DNA of 64,000 nucleotides from Ficedula albicollis. Taxonomy: Eukaryota > Chordata > Aves > Passeriformes > Muscicapidae. The notes below the pieces were generated by a model that was given only the letters and a program-made list of their open reading frames with translations, did no database searches and was not told where the DNA came from. This document shows, one piece after another, positions 33,534 to 47,000 of the stretch (positions are counted from its first letter, which is position 1; every line of letters starts with the position of its first letter). The DNA lies in the NCBI RefSeq assembly GCF_000247815.1, contig NC_021674.1, positions 27,747,763-27,811,762 of the forward strand, given 5' to 3'. Both the position numbers and the translations under genes were made by a program.

Positions 33534-35453
33534 CGTGTGCTTATATGGGATTTTAAGTTCAAAGATTTGGATGTTAAAATTTATGCAGTTACAAGAGGTA
33601 TGAGCTAAGGGAAGTAAATAAACCACAGAAAGTCAGAAGTTCTTCAGTATTTGGAGACCATCTCCAGAGAGCAAGCTCACAGGTAAAACATGAATAATCT
33701 ACACTGAAGCTTTAGAAAACGTATGATTTCCTCTCCTGTACTAGACTCAGGTGTCCAACATAGACTGGAAAAACTACCTTGCCCTTTACAAAGTCAGCAG
33801 TGAATACATTCTTTAATCCACAGATCTCAGAAAATCAGGTATCACAACTGCAGACCATGCTAAGTCACCACCCTACAAAATCCTTATATGTGAAAATTGC
33901 TGCAAATTTTATGCAAAAAGAATTGGCAAAAAATTCTGCCATGACTGATCATGAGCAGTCACTAGTCTATGACACAGTAGTACCCACTAAGTCTACAGAA
34001 TCATGATAGTCTACTTCTAGTTTAAGAATTTGTTGCCAGACCAGGAAGAGATTAATTAATCCTTACTTCTTACATTTCCCTCATCTAAACACACAAGAAG
34101 TACACAGAGGACTACATAGATAAAGCAAACTTGACACTACCTCTCTGTTACAATCATCTCCATGCAGTGCTGAGGATCCCAACTGCTTGCTCAGCAGTTT
34201 TTTGCAACACTGTGAATCAGCGGAAAGGACACACAAAGTGGATCCACCACTGAGATATGTAGTGAAAACTTTTCACAACCCCTTCTCTCAAAACATCTGA
34301 TTTTGCTTTGAAAACAAACAAAATTCATCTGTGTCAGAGGGTAAGCAAGGCAGTGCAACATACCACCACAAATCAGAGTTCTCAGCAACCAATGTTCTCA
34401 GTTAAGAGCTGAACAAGTTCCACATAGTTAACTGTGCAACTAACATCAGTAAAGGAGACTTGTGAAAGGATTCTAATATATTCACAAATTACACACAATA
34501 TAAAACTATTTTAAAAGCACAAAAAACATTCTTACCAGTAAAACTGTCACACAGGACTGAAATGTTGCCAAAATGACAGATACCCTCCAATACTTCATAC
34601 TTTCTATGAAATTCCTTTAATTGTGTTAAGTATGTCCTTACATTCTTAAATCAAAAATGTGGAAGAAATCATGTGACTGAGTGAGGAAAAAGATCAAAAC
34701 CTATGTAATTGCAAAGGCCTCTGGGCTCAGTATTGCGTTGTGTTTTATATCCGTAAAATAAAACTCTTAAAAAACAATCACCAAAGGCACGTGCCACACC
34801 TTAGTTTTACCTGTTTCATAAGTTGTTTCACTTTTTCACAACTCAAACTGGAAAAAAAGAAAACCACACAATTCAAGATTATGTTCTCAATAATCTAAAT
34901 ATCCTATTTAATGTGGCAAATAAAGGATGCAGAGATTGACCTGCTATCAGTAAGTCTGGGAATCTCCTTTGCCTCCCAGGCTTTCATCACACGTCTCCTG
35001 GAAGAACACAGCTCTACCCTCTCTATCCCTTCCATGACAGTGTTGGAAGACAGCTTGGCCTTTTCTCCTCCACACATATTAATTTCCTGGTGGTGAAAAT
35101 GTTTACCTCACCTTAAATTATTAGCTGAAATTTTCAAAAACAGGAAGACCATGTCTACTGTAATTCCCAAAATTTTCTTGGAAATGGAGAAGGCCTTAGT
35201 TCTTGTCTATGCTCCATAGACCATTCTTTAAAACACCATATATTACTCAGATCAAAAATGAAACCCTAGGATTCTCTTCTCCTTTTAGTCTTTCCAACCC
35301 TGGAAAAGGTTGGGAAAAAATAAAACAATAATAATCACAATTTTTAAAAAATGTATTTCTTGGCAGGACCAATAATCACCAAGGCTCAAAGGCTTTTGGA
35401 ATGCCTTTACAAAGGAGAAATTACTTTATAAAAAGAAATTACTGGCCTTTACC

Positions 35454-35627
35454 CCTCTCTAGCAATGAAGAAGCTGAATCTCAGCAATACACTACCAAAG
35501 CAAAAGCTCCACCTACCTATCTAGTACACACTGTTCATCTCCTCTCTAGCAATGAAGAAGCTGAATCTCAGCAAGACACTACCAAAGCAAAAGCTCCACC
35601 TACCTACATAGTACACACTGTTCATCT
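35454..35627. repeat. Two-copy tandem repeat, 87-bp unit
   Basis: Copies at 35454-35540 and 35541-35627, starting CCTCTCTAGCAATGAAGAAG, with only two differences seen (AATAC/AAGAC, CTATCT/CTACAT). Confidence 0.9.
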
Positions 35628-36217
35628 CTAGCCTCACAACAATAGCCAAGTCATTCCCAAGAGATTTCAGGGTAACAAGTCTCTAACAAAAGCTGACATC
35701 CCAGAGCAAAAAATCTAACCCAAGGCTTACTTCTCTAAAGTTCCAACCTGTGTTTTTTGCTAATGCTTTCTACCAGAGTTAAATCCTACGTGAGGTCTTT
35801 ATCTCATATATAGGCAACAATTCAGGCTCAGGAAACCAAAGACATCTAGCCTTTTGAAGTATAGAGGAATGAAGGCACAAGTCATGTCCTCTGACATGCA
35901 AGAAAAATTTGTGATAAATATCCTTTCTGCCCCAGCTACACAGTTATCAGATCAGCCATATAGGAAAGAGCCTTAAAATCAGCTGTGTATAAGCTTGTGT
36001 TTGCATTTAAAAGACAAATCCCACCTGTTGATTTTCTCCAAAGATCTACTTAAAAATTGACAGATAGTTCTTGCTCAGGTATAGATACTTATTATTTTCT
36101 ACTCTATCATAGAGGGGAAATAGGCAGCTACTTCAAGTGAAAAGCATGCTCCTTTCAATTTAGATTTATATTTCACAGGCAGAATATTTACTTGACAACT
36201 GCCATAAAGGCCAGAGC

Positions 36218-36765
36218 TGTCCTTACTTGAGCTGGGAAAGAGTTAATTGTCTTCCTAGCAGCTGGTTCAGAGTTGTGGTTTGGGTACAATATGAGAGTAA
36301 TGTTGATAACACACTGAGGTTTTCAGCTGTTGCTAAGTACTGTTAGGTACACTAAGTCAAGGACTTGACAGCTCTCATGCTCTGCCAGGGAGAAGGCGGG
36401 AGGGGCACAAGAAGCCATGAGGGACACAGCCAGGACAGCTGGCCCAAACTAGCCAAAGGGATATTCCATACTATATGACATCATGCTTAATATATAAACT
36501 GGGAGGAAAGATAGCCAGGGCTACTGCTTGGGAATGGGCTGGGCATTGGTCAGTGAATGATGAGCAGCTGCATTATGCTTCACTTGTATTTAATTCTTTT
36601 ATTATTATAATTTTCTTCCTTTTCTGTCCCATTAAACTGCCTTTATCACAACCCGCCAGTTTTCTCACTTTTATTCTTCAGATTCTCTCCTCCATCTGAC
36701 TGGGTGAGGGTAGTGAGTGAGCAGCTGTGTAGCACACAGTTGCTGGATGGGGTTAAACCATGACA
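36218..36765 (+). repeat. 5' LTR of the ERVL-like element
   Basis: 548 bases. Contains a TATA box (TATATAAA, 36491-36498) followed by CTGGGAGG, and an ATTAAA poly(A) signal at 36631-36636. Ends ...GGTTAAACCATGACA. The following bases (GTCATTTTTGGGCACGATGG) are where the tRNA primer-binding site should be; it looks degraded or partly deleted. Confidence 0.85.
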
Positions 36766-38049
36766 GTCATTTTTGGGCACGATGGGTTGAGATAATGATA
36801 AATCTTACTAGAAGGTATCAGAATAAATTTGTTATAAGTATTCATTATACTAGTCACTGGTCACAGTGGTGATGTATTTGCTCTCAAAGTTGGTGTCCTT
36901 GTTAGTAAAGTTGCATTATATAATACTTTATTTGTATATATTGCCCCCTGAGCTGTTTATCACCCATGGGAACTGGGCTAAGGTTATGTTGTTGTACTCT
37001 GTAACATTGTCTCATTAAATGACAGAACTGCCACTCATGAAACTGATCTGGTATTTGCACTCAGCACTGCCCACATCTCCATACTTTGGGAGCCATCTAT
37101 AGGAAACTACTAATAATTACAACTTTTACCTCTTCTCAGAGACCCAATCCATGGGGGAGACTGCTATCTCCCTTGATCTTCCCTTTCGCCTCTGGGCCAA
37201 TTAAAACAGCACTTGGGAATACCCCTGGAATGTTCTAACCAGTATTCCTATTGCTGTTTCTTCTGAATGTGTTCAAGGTCTTGTTTAGGGATCAACAATT
37301 ATTTCAGAATGCCACGCAGGGCTCTGCCCTGAGGCTGGATAGTGTTAAGTGGCAGGGTGTGGGGAATAGTATGGGCAAGCACCCAGGACAGTGGGCATCT
37401 CCAGTGCTTTGGAACTTCAGCCCTGAACAAGTACAAAATCTGGAAATTCTAGTTAAATATTTGGAAATGTTATGCTGCAACCCTGGCAATTCCAGAGAGA
37501 CAAAACCCTCAGCAATGTGCTGTGGCCTGGCCCAGGCCTACTGACCCATATTCAGTACCGTACAGTACCCCTGAAGGAAAGAAAAGGCCTCTGGATGTGA
37601 TGGCAAAATGATGGGCATAGGGGCTACTTCAACCCCAGTGACAGGCTCTGTGGTTGAATCAAAGCACCATCTCATGCCTGTATCAGCCCCTGTGATACTT
37701 AAGGATGTGTGAGGGTGAGCTCATTTAGTGAGGGATGCAGCAGCAGGGCTATCATAAGAGGTGGGGGAACAGACAGAACACATAAAAGACATAGCTAACC
37801 ATCTGATCCATATCTTTGAGTTATCTGTGACATGCAAAAATATTTCAGCTATCATCCAGGCACCATCACCTGGATACTCCAATGCTGGAAATAACAGGCC
37901 CAGTAACTTGGAATTAGAGGGTAGACAAGTCCAACAGTTGGCATCCCATTCTACAGAAATGGGCATTAACAAAGCAACTGGAAAAGGGGCACAAGCCCTC
38001 AGCGTCTGGAAGTGATTCCTATCAGGTATGAAGGAAAGGTGCTCATTCA

Positions 38050-38320
38050 AGGAAGATGCTGTGCCACCCAAGCAAGTGGACCGTCACGGATAGAGGCATC
38101 CAGTATCTGAGGCAATTAGCCACGCAGCTGATGTATGACGATGTTGTAATGACAACAAGCAGTTATCCAAAGACCCAGATGAAGCAAAGCGTACGTGACC
38201 CTTGTGTATGGGTGCACCACTGTCGTACACAAACTCATTGGGAATAATGGCCTGGAAAGATGGAGAGGGACAAATGCTGGCCAAATTGGTCAACTCCAAT
38301 AATACAAACAAAACACCTCT
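38050..38320 (+). pseudogene. gag-like remnant
   Basis: Conceptual translation in changing frames gives short stretches, such as WTVTDRGIQYLRQLA and YTNSLGIMAWKDGEGQ, which resemble capsid-region sequence of avian ERVL-like elements. Frame changes between them show the gene is dead. The family assignment rests on recognition only. Confidence 0.55.
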
Positions 38321-38817
38321 TCCTTGCTACAGACCTGTATCTTGGCTGTGGACAAAGAAGGCAGATGCCTCCTATTTCCCACCTGTATGGACCAGTGTCC
38401 TATTAGGAGTAAGCACACACAGCACAGGCCACCCTGTGTGACCACAGAGAGAACATGAGGAAGTGGGATGGAAAATTCTACCTTGACCCTAGAGGCATGA
38501 ATAGGGAAATAGCAAGGAAAATCACAAGAGAGGGTTATTGCAGGACACTGCTGCTCCAGTCTGTACCAGGCAGTTTCCCAGAGCAGAGGGGCTGCTCTTT
38601 CTCCTGATCTTCAAGGGACTCTGATTCACATTTACAAGAAGTGAATAAATAGTGAATTCTACATCCAAGACTAGAGGGGCCCTGCCTCCAGCCAGGTGGA
38701 TGAAAGAAACAGCTGGGTTTAGTGGACTGTGTGGATTGGATGACCTCGCACAGCAGACCCACAGGAGTCAAAGGCTCTAGCAAGCACTGCAGACCAGGGA
38801 CAGGCACCATCTGTGTT

Positions 38818-39589
38818 TCTGGAGTGGCAGGGCAAGTCCAACAGCGAACTCTGTTGGAGACCAAAGTGAGCCTGACTGGGAACAAGGGGCAAAAGCACTC
38901 TATTGCGACTGGCCCTTAGACTCCAGTGCACCCTTTGCCTAGACTGTCTCACAAGGGGGAACTTCAAGGACTCAAAAAGGTACTGCTGGGCTTCTGCCTT
39001 TGAGACAATAGCAATCAAACAGCCATCTACCTTGCCCCATCTCCTGGAGGATGCTTCTGGTGTGGGTCAGAGAACAGCTGCCATCACAATGATGCACTGG
39101 CAGCAGTATCACACCAACCAAGACACCCGGACACCATCCATAAATTGATTTGCACTTACTCTCTAGCAGCCCTGTATGGACAGTGCAGACTAACAGTAAA
39201 CTGTCTGGAGTGGCAGGGCAAGTCCAACAGCGAACTCTGTTGGAGACCAAAGTGAGCCTGACTGGGAACAAGGGGCAAAAGCACTCTATTGCGACTGGCC
39301 CTTAGACTCCAGTGCACCCTTTGCCTAGACTGTCTCACAAGGGGGAACTTCAAGGACTCAAAAAGGTACTGCTGGGCTTCTGCCTTTGAGACAATAGCAA
39401 TCAAACAGCCATCTACCTTGCCCCATCTCCTGGAGGATGCTTCTGGTGTGGGTCAGAGAACAGCTGCCATCACAATGATGCACTGGCAGCAGTATCACAC
39501 CAACCAAGACACCCGGACACCATCCATAAATTGATTTGCACTTACTCTCTAGCAGCCCTGTATGGACAGTGCAGACTAACAGTAAACTG
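38818..39589. repeat. 386-bp exact tandem duplication
   Basis: The unit 38818-39203 (starting TCTGGAGTGGCAGGGCAAGT) is repeated at 39204-39589 with no difference that I can see, even though the surrounding element is heavily decayed and its two LTRs clearly differ. It produces pairs of identical ORFs on both strands, which are not genes. Confidence 0.95.
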
Positions 39590-39649
39590 GTGACAGGCTC
39601 TGTGGTTGAATCAAAGCACCAACTCATGGCCTGAACAAAGCCATGCCAC

Positions 39650-40160
39650 CTCCAAGTCCAGCTGTGCCAGACCTGCTGGAACTTCAATACAAACTGCAGT
39701 CAGAGGCAGCCAAGCAGTATGCCACAATTGATACTGCTAGTGCAATTTTCTCAAGCCATTGGCAATAGAGCCAGGCCCATCCAGTACACCTGGAATCAAC
39801 TATTCCAGACATGGCAAGACAGACCTACTATTAGTCATGGACTGATCTAAACAGTACTGAAACACAGTAAAGCTCTAGAACACTTAATACATTGATGATA
39901 ATATTGTGTGAGGCAATACAATAACAAAAGTTTTTGAGAGAGGGAAAAGTAGTTCAAATCCTTCTGAAAACTGGTTTTGCCATAAAATAAAAAAGGTCAA
40001 AGGACCTGAATAGGAGGTTTGGCAATCATCCACAGGATTGCATTTACTCAAGGACCTGGGTGCACTTGGTGGGTAACACAGAAGGATGAGGAAGTCCAAT
40101 GTGCACCTAAAGGGGATTCGATTCTGGGTAAGAACAGTGAAGGATTTGAATGGTATTATG
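39650..40160 (+). pseudogene. Reverse-transcriptase remnant (ERVL-like pol)
   Basis: The active-site tetrad YIDD is encoded at 39888-39899, closely followed by an in-frame TGA. Upstream, a stretch reading PDLLELQYKLQSEAAKQYAT, and downstream a stretch containing TGFAIK and VKGP in other frames, fit the order of an ERVL-type RT palm/thumb region. At least one stop and two frame changes separate these blocks, so no enzyme can be made. Confidence 0.75.
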
Positions 40161-40550
40161 TTGTTTTCTGTAAAATATTGTAGGTCATCACTTCCATGGT
40201 TGTTAAATGCCAAATCAAGGGTATTGTAATAGAATCACCCAGATTAATGAAGAATGGAATTTTGATGATAGAACCAGACAAGCAGAGCAGTGATGGAGCT
40301 AGCGCTGACTTCAGCATAAAACAATCTAACACTATGAACATTCTCTTCTGCCCTGAAGGACTACTACAACAGATGAAGCCCAAAGTCATGGACTAGAACT
40401 CAACAAACATTTTGAAGGGATAGCCCACATACTATGGGAACGGTATCTCTGTGTATATTGCAAAATACAGGAAAGGTGACAGTGATTATTTGGGTGTATT
40501 GGAAAGTGTGGGACCCAATAGGATGCAAATGCTATAGAATGAGGGGTGGA

Positions 40551-41085
40551 TATAGCCTTGCTTTCAGGTGAGATAGAGTTAATTAATTTTCTTCCTCATA
40601 GCTAGTATAGAGTGGTTTGGATACAGTATGAGAATAAAGCTGATAGCAACAACTAAAAATATCAGTGTGTTATGCAGTGTTTACACTAAGTCAAGGACTT
40701 TCTTGCTTCTCATATTCTCCCAATGGAGAAGGCTGGAGGGGCACAAGTAGTTGGGAGGAGAGACAGCCATGACAGCTGGTCCAAACTGGCCAGAGATACC
40801 CCAACACATATGACATCATGCTCAATGTACAAACTGGGGAGAAAGCAGACCAGGGGCTACTGCTCACATCAGTTGGCAAGTGGTAAGCAAATTGCACTGT
40901 GGATTACTTGTTTTGCATATTTTAATTATTTTTCTTCCTTCCCTGTCCCATTAAAAAGCCTGTGTCTCAACCCATAAATTTTCTGATTTTTATGATTCTC
41001 TTTCCCATCACACTGGGGAAGGAGGAGGTGGAGTCAGCAAGCAGCTGTGCAGTGCTTAGTTGCTGGCTAGGGTTAAACCATGACA
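40551..41085 (+). repeat. 3' LTR of the ERVL-like element
   Basis: 535 bases, clearly related to the 5' LTR but with many substitutions and small indels. The TATA box seen in the 5' LTR is mutated here (ATGTACAAACTGGGGA context near 40830). ATTAAA poly(A) signal at 40950-40955. The first base pair appears mutated from TG to TA. Confidence 0.85.
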
Positions 41086-44000
41086 GCAACCAACATATAA
41101 TTAGATTATAAAGGTCTAAAAGCCGTAATCAAAGTTTTTGTAGATACTATAAAATAATTTTCACATCACATATCAGTTACATAAAAAACATCAGAACTAA
41201 ACTAATACCACCTTGATGGCCAAAAGTCCCAAAGGCAATAATGTATCTTTTCATAATATGAAAATGGTCTAACATAAATCTTTTGGGCTTAGGTCATAAA
41301 AGTGTACTGTAAAACATCTCTTCCTCAGAAGGACTCACTCAACAGGCTAGTCATTTCTAATAAGTCAGTGCTGTGGAAAAGAAACAGTGCCAGAGTTTCC
41401 TGTTACAAAGCACATGTGTTCCAGCTATAAAAAACGAATGACACTTCAAAAGAAAAAATTCTGCATTAGATATTAAAGATGTAAATGAAAAACAAATAGT
41501 CAATGTATCCATGACAAACAATTACAAAACTTCTGGAAAGTGCAGAAAGAAATAACTTCTCTGGTTTAAGTGAAAAAAAAAATTGAAAAAAAAAATATCA
41601 AAGTTTAGTCTTGGTAGAAAGCTCCTCTGTCTCCATCTTGCAGTCTCTCTCTAGTGTTATGTGCACATACAGACTTTATGCAGTACATCTGTCTACACAC
41701 ACTGCAGATAGTTTTGATTTTTGATCCCAGAAAACTTGGTCTTGATCTTACTGACCTTAAAAATACTGGCACTACATGAATTTATATTAGGCAAACAGTT
41801 ATTGGAGCTTGGCTGTAACAGCTACTCTATGTAGCCACAAATAGTCAAACAAATTACTGCAACCTAAGAGTAAGATCTGAGTATTTTATTTTTGCTTAAA
41901 AATGAACTATACAGAAGAATTGGTATTACCATTCCTGGGTTTGGGGAGGATTTGGGATTGTTTTTAGGTAATCTGTGGCCACAGGTGTTGGCTTTAGAAT
42001 GGATGTCAGCTGACCAAGGATACTGACTGAAAGAAATTAAGTATCAACATAAAACCTCAATATAGAGCTTCCTACCAAAACTTTTCCAGACAGGATGTTG
42101 TTAAAGAAGCCAAACAGGCTTCTAAACCAGGAATTCAAAAAAATTTTGCAAGTCATCCCCATTACCAGGTAGCATACATGCCTAGGAGCTACAGCTATAA
42201 TTTTAAAATTAAGTTCAGTACCTCTATTGTTACAACACTTGGGGAAAAGAACCAATAATTAAGACAAACAGAGCACAACTTTCCCCCACCACACTATGTT
42301 TAAACCAGCAAGTTACAAAGGAGATGAAGATTTCAGAATGAACTTCAGTTATTTCAAATTGATCTGGCGGTACAAGACAATCACAGGTGTAATTCAATGC
42401 TGAAGATTCACATCTATTTTCAATGTCAGTAGCACTACCTGAAAACATTAAAGCTTCTGCTCTGCCTCAGCTACTCATCACTACATTGTGCCAGCAATTT
42501 CTTTTCTTTCAGAACTGCTGGCTGAGATGTTTTTGCCCTTACTCTTTGAACTGTTTCACTGAAGAAGTGCAAAGTTAGCTTTAGTATTTTGAAACTTAGT
42601 GACTTTGACTGCAGTGGGTTTGGAAGCCAGCAGCTTAGACAGCAGATCCAGGGGGCTGTAACCTTCAACAGAAAAGACAAAGAAATAGAAAGGAGTACCA
42701 GGAGCTAGGTTAAGGGCTATAACCTTTCTAGCTATGTTGTTAACATGAGAAAAACATGCTTGTGGTCCTTTCAGAGATTAATTTTACAGTCTGCTTTCTT
42801 GCACTTTACTAAAAAATGGATTATGCTACTGAATTACAGATCTTCCAGCTCAGCTTATGTGGCAACCATCTGTCTCCCATGAACAAATTGCATACTTTTA
42901 TGCTGAGGCTTCTTATTTTTCTGGAATGCAGGTTCATAGGTACAAAGTTAGAGATCATACCTCAGATACTCACGATGAACTTCACAAAAACTTTGAACAT
43001 GCAGGAAAGTGGATTCTGAATTTAGCTTTCTAATTACTGCACTTAGTACAAGGTCATCAGTGCCCAGCTCAGTGTATTTTCTTGTCACAGCACCTGTATC
43101 AGTTGCAGAAGTCAGTTTCACATAGTTCTGTGGCCAAATGAAAACTCAAAACAAGATGCAGTGTTTTTCTTAGCTACACAGAATTCTGTGTTTGCTAGTG
43201 TGACTTCTGATTATCAGCAGCCCTTAGCTCAGATTAGCACCACTGCTAGGGACTTAACTGAAAAAGTATGCAGTGTCATTCTCAGTAAGAGACTACTCTT
43301 GTCAATGTCTTAATTAATGTCACTCACCTTAAGATTTCAGGTAACATATTCAGCTTTTCTTTACCAAGACTGCCTTCAAACAACACAAACACTAGGAAAT
43401 TCCATCCTGTTTGTTACCTGCAAACAGTTTATCTGAGTTACAGAGTAACTATACAAAAAGCAATATAAACCACAGGCAAACACCCAGCTTGGTTCACCAA
43501 ATAGAGCAAGGGTGGGCCAGACAGTGAAAAGCAGACTACTGCTGCCAGCACCTGCCTGGGAACAGGATGAAAGCTAAAGTCTTTAGAAGTAAAGATAGCT
43601 CAGCCTAAATCAGCCTTCATGCCCTTGTATCATTTCCTTGGAATAGAAATTAGGTGCACTAGCACTTTAGTGAAATAAGCCTACCTGGTTAATTCAGGCA
43701 TTACCTGTCCAGGCTTATTAACCTTGAAATCACATTTTGTCCATAACTCAAACCCTGCAACTCAGTGTGGTTTTATTATACCACATGGAAACCTGCACTG
43801 TACTGCTGCCTATCCCTACTGACCACACTGTGACAAGACTTACATCCTATAATATTTGCTGAAATTCCTTGTCTGTATCTGCTCATATTTCCTGTAGCCA
43901 ATAAGCACATTCTCACTTCTTTACTGGGCTGTTCAAAACAGATGCACAGGTAGCACTTGGATACTACAAAGCATTAACTTAGCATAAAAGTGATCCTTCA

Positions 44001-47000
44001 CAAATGAAGTTTTTTATTATTTCTGCGCAGAACTGCGGTTTTGGTTCTCTAAATCCAATAAGACTAAGTATTTTGAGTTAAATTTAGTTTGTTCCTTTTC
44101 AATCATCAATGTAACAAACAGCAGCCAGGTTTTTACTGCAGAAACAGCACCTCAGATTTTGAAGAAAAAGAACCAAAATATATCCACTACACTACTGGTA
44201 TTAAAACTGAAGAATTTTACTCATTAGCATGACACATCATGTCACTGGGAATGAGTTTTCCCTTGCTCTAAATTTAGGCATTTAAGACAACTTTTCTTAC
44301 CTTTTGCAAAGTCTGTTTACAAAAAACTTCAGACATGCTTTTCTGAGAATAGGGCAGCAATGAATCACCTATTCATATCATCTGTGAATTATTCCTAAAT
44401 AGGTCTGAAACTCCAGAATAAGTGGTCTGCAGCAGGTCTGCAAAACCACAGTTAACCAATATACCTTTGTTTACATAAATGAGAGGTGGTTTCTCGATTC
44501 ACACAAAAATCTGAGGAAGTCAGACACAAGGGTTGGGCTGGATGAGTGCTAAAGGTCCATTCAAGTATGACTTACACAGTGCAAGAAAGGCTGTGCCTTT
44601 TTTCAACATGTTACATCACTGCAAAGTAAGTACAAACATTCAATCAACACAACACTAACAAAAACCCTCAAAACAAACCACATTAGAACACTTCTTTCAT
44701 TTTAGCAGCAGAAAAATCAACACCACCTCCTTGGCACAAACCTGTCACTGATTTACAACCTATGCATTACTGAACTTCAGAGTAAGACAGATAGAACAGC
44801 TTCAGACCAACAGTCCAGACTCCTGCTTGTCACTACTGAAAAGAGGCAAGCAACTCTTCCTGTCAAAGACACCAAAATGTGAAATCAAGACTGAAAAACC
44901 TTCACTTGATCATAATTCTGAAGACAGACACATGCAATAAATCCATTTCAAAGACAATCTTGAAAACACACAGTCCCAGTTTAAAAACAGAACAAATCCT
45001 TTCAGAAACATACAACCCAAAATGTGCAACCTCTATGACAGGTGCTTGTGGGGATTTTTCCCATTATTATGGTCTTACAACGTTGTATTTATCTTTTTTT
45101 TTAAAAAAGGATTCAAAGAACATTGACTCTTAGTTTCCTATACACGAGTTCAGAGAAGGTGACAGAGTGACAAGAGACCTCCATCACCATCAGATAAAGT
45201 TAATGACAGAAAACCAACAGCCAAAACATTTACATTGACCTGGAAAAAGACATCAACCTTACCCTTGAAAAGGTGATTCAAAAGCCGAAGCTACAGGAAA
45301 CCTTGTAAGGAAAATTCAGAGATTTTCTGTAACTGATTAAAACATGTAATTTAAGTAACACTGCTGCTGTTAGTACATTTAAGGAAATACAGACCTTGTA
45401 GGGGAAAAAGGCACATGCAGACAGTAAACTGATCTCAACACACAGTGGGCAAAACACTTCATTACTTTTACTGACACTGTACAGTCTTCAGTGTGAGAAC
45501 ATAACTTCTCCAAAATTTGATCAGCAGACATTTTAAGTGGTGAAAAATTACATTTCCCTGTCTCCCATTTATTAACAGAGCTTTGTATTGCAACAGAAGG
45601 AAGCTCTACTTGAAATCATATTTCATCCCTATTAAAAATAACACTAAGCAAAATTCAAATACATTTAAAGATGAAAAAACATAATTTTACCCAATCTGTT
45701 CAGAAATTTCCATTAAATCCATGGTCAATTACAAACTGCATATTAAAAACACAGTCAAAGTAAAAGGAATTACATATACCCATAAATTTCCAAGTGGCAG
45801 AATTTGTTCTTACCTGTAATTTTAACCTTGTCAAGGTCCTAGTTCAGTGCTGAAAGAATTAGTTTACATTCCTGCTGCCAAGAAGCACGTAACAGAATGA
45901 CTTGCAAAACCTTGAGATAACAGTACAGGACACAACATCTGCTTTATTTTGGTATTTCCTAGAAAGAAACAAAGCAAGTAGTTAGCTACTCCAGATGGTG
46001 TACAACAGATTTGTACATTAATTTTTTCATGAACACAACTTCTTCCTAAATAGAAGCATTTGAACTAAAGCTGTGCCTGGATGTGCAAAGATGTTTCAGT
46101 AAACTCTCTAAACACCATATTCAAGATTAATGCGAACAAAGAATCAGATTATTATTTTTCTCTATTTCCCTCACCAACACTGACAAGCACTTAAAAAGTC
46201 ATCAGCCTATTACCTGTCATTAAAGTCCCTAAATTCAGTAACAGAAGGAATAGCTTTTGCATGCCTGCTAGCATCACTGCACCATCTTAATTTTATTCAC
46301 CTACTCAGATGATAGAGCGCACTGCTTGAGTGTTTGACAAGACTTAAACCCACAATGTGCAGCATGTGCAATTTGTGAGCTCTTTATTCTGCTTCCTTAG
46401 ATGAAAAAACTCACAAGACTTTAAAACAAAAGCTTCAACTGCAAAAGTATTTCAGATCCTCTGAAATAGGAATAATTACATTTCTTTAAAATTAGTTTCT
46501 ATAAAATTAACCAGAAATTCACCTTTAAATGTAAAAATGGTAAATAACCAACAATTCAGATATGTGGATCAACAACAGCATCTACCCATTGTTTTGAACA
46601 GGATGCAAACACCCCAAATCCTCCATAGATCAGGGATTTCATATTTAATCTTATAAACCAGTGCATCTTATGGAAGTTGTCGTAAGAATACACAGTAGAA
46701 GGAACTATCATAGGAAAAATTCTGGATAACAGCCAGCTTTGTCTGGGACAGGAGGGAAATAGAAGTTTTACTGTGGCAGTGAAGTTTTTAAACTGGTAAC
46801 AGCACTCTGGATGAGCTGAGTGATAAAACAGACCTACTGCAGACCTTGACTGACGTTAGGCCTACTGACGGAAGAATGGAGCTACAACAACAGTTCATTA
46901 TGGCTTGCCTCTTCCAAACACTAAGTAGTGCTTTTCAACTACTAAAGTGTCATAAGTACAAAATTGCTCAGAAGGACTACTTTACCACCTTTTGAAGAAT

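Larger units (their letters stand above)
36766..40550 (+). pseudogene. Internal region of the ERVL-like provirus (broken gag/pol)
   Basis: Noncoding today: no frame stays open beyond about 110 codons. A gag-like segment is visible around 38050-38320 in shifting frames, and a reverse-transcriptase segment around 39650-40160. Between them lies a 386-bp identical tandem duplication (38818-39589). A 40-base segment beginning GTGACAGGCTCTGTGGTTGA occurs both near 37638 and near 39590, hinting at internal rearrangement. No env-like stretch recognised. Confidence 0.75.
36218..41085 (+). mobile_element. Decayed ERVL-type endogenous retrovirus with both LTRs
   Basis: Two related LTRs (36218-36765, 40551-41085) in the same orientation bracket a ~3.8 kb internal region. 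Each LTR ends in GGGTTAAACCATGACA and starts with an AGAGTTAATT block. A purine-rich tract (AGAATGAGGGGTGGA, 40536-40550) sits directly before the 3' LTR, as expected for plus-strand priming. Internal remnants include gag-like and reverse-transcriptase-like stretches in the expected order, with stops and frameshifts throughout. The internal region is much shorter than an intact provirus, so large parts of gag and pol are missing. I see no matching target-site duplication at the outer edges. The class is inferred from the RT remnant. Confidence 0.85.

Noticed and set aside
38535..39687. Pairs of identical ORFs on both strands
   Set aside because: They are produced by the 386-bp duplication within a dead retroviral region and match no known protein.
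44522..44565. Possible CR1 3' fragment (GGGTTGGGCTGGATGAGTG...)
   Set aside because: Only a short, weak resemblance; not enough to call.
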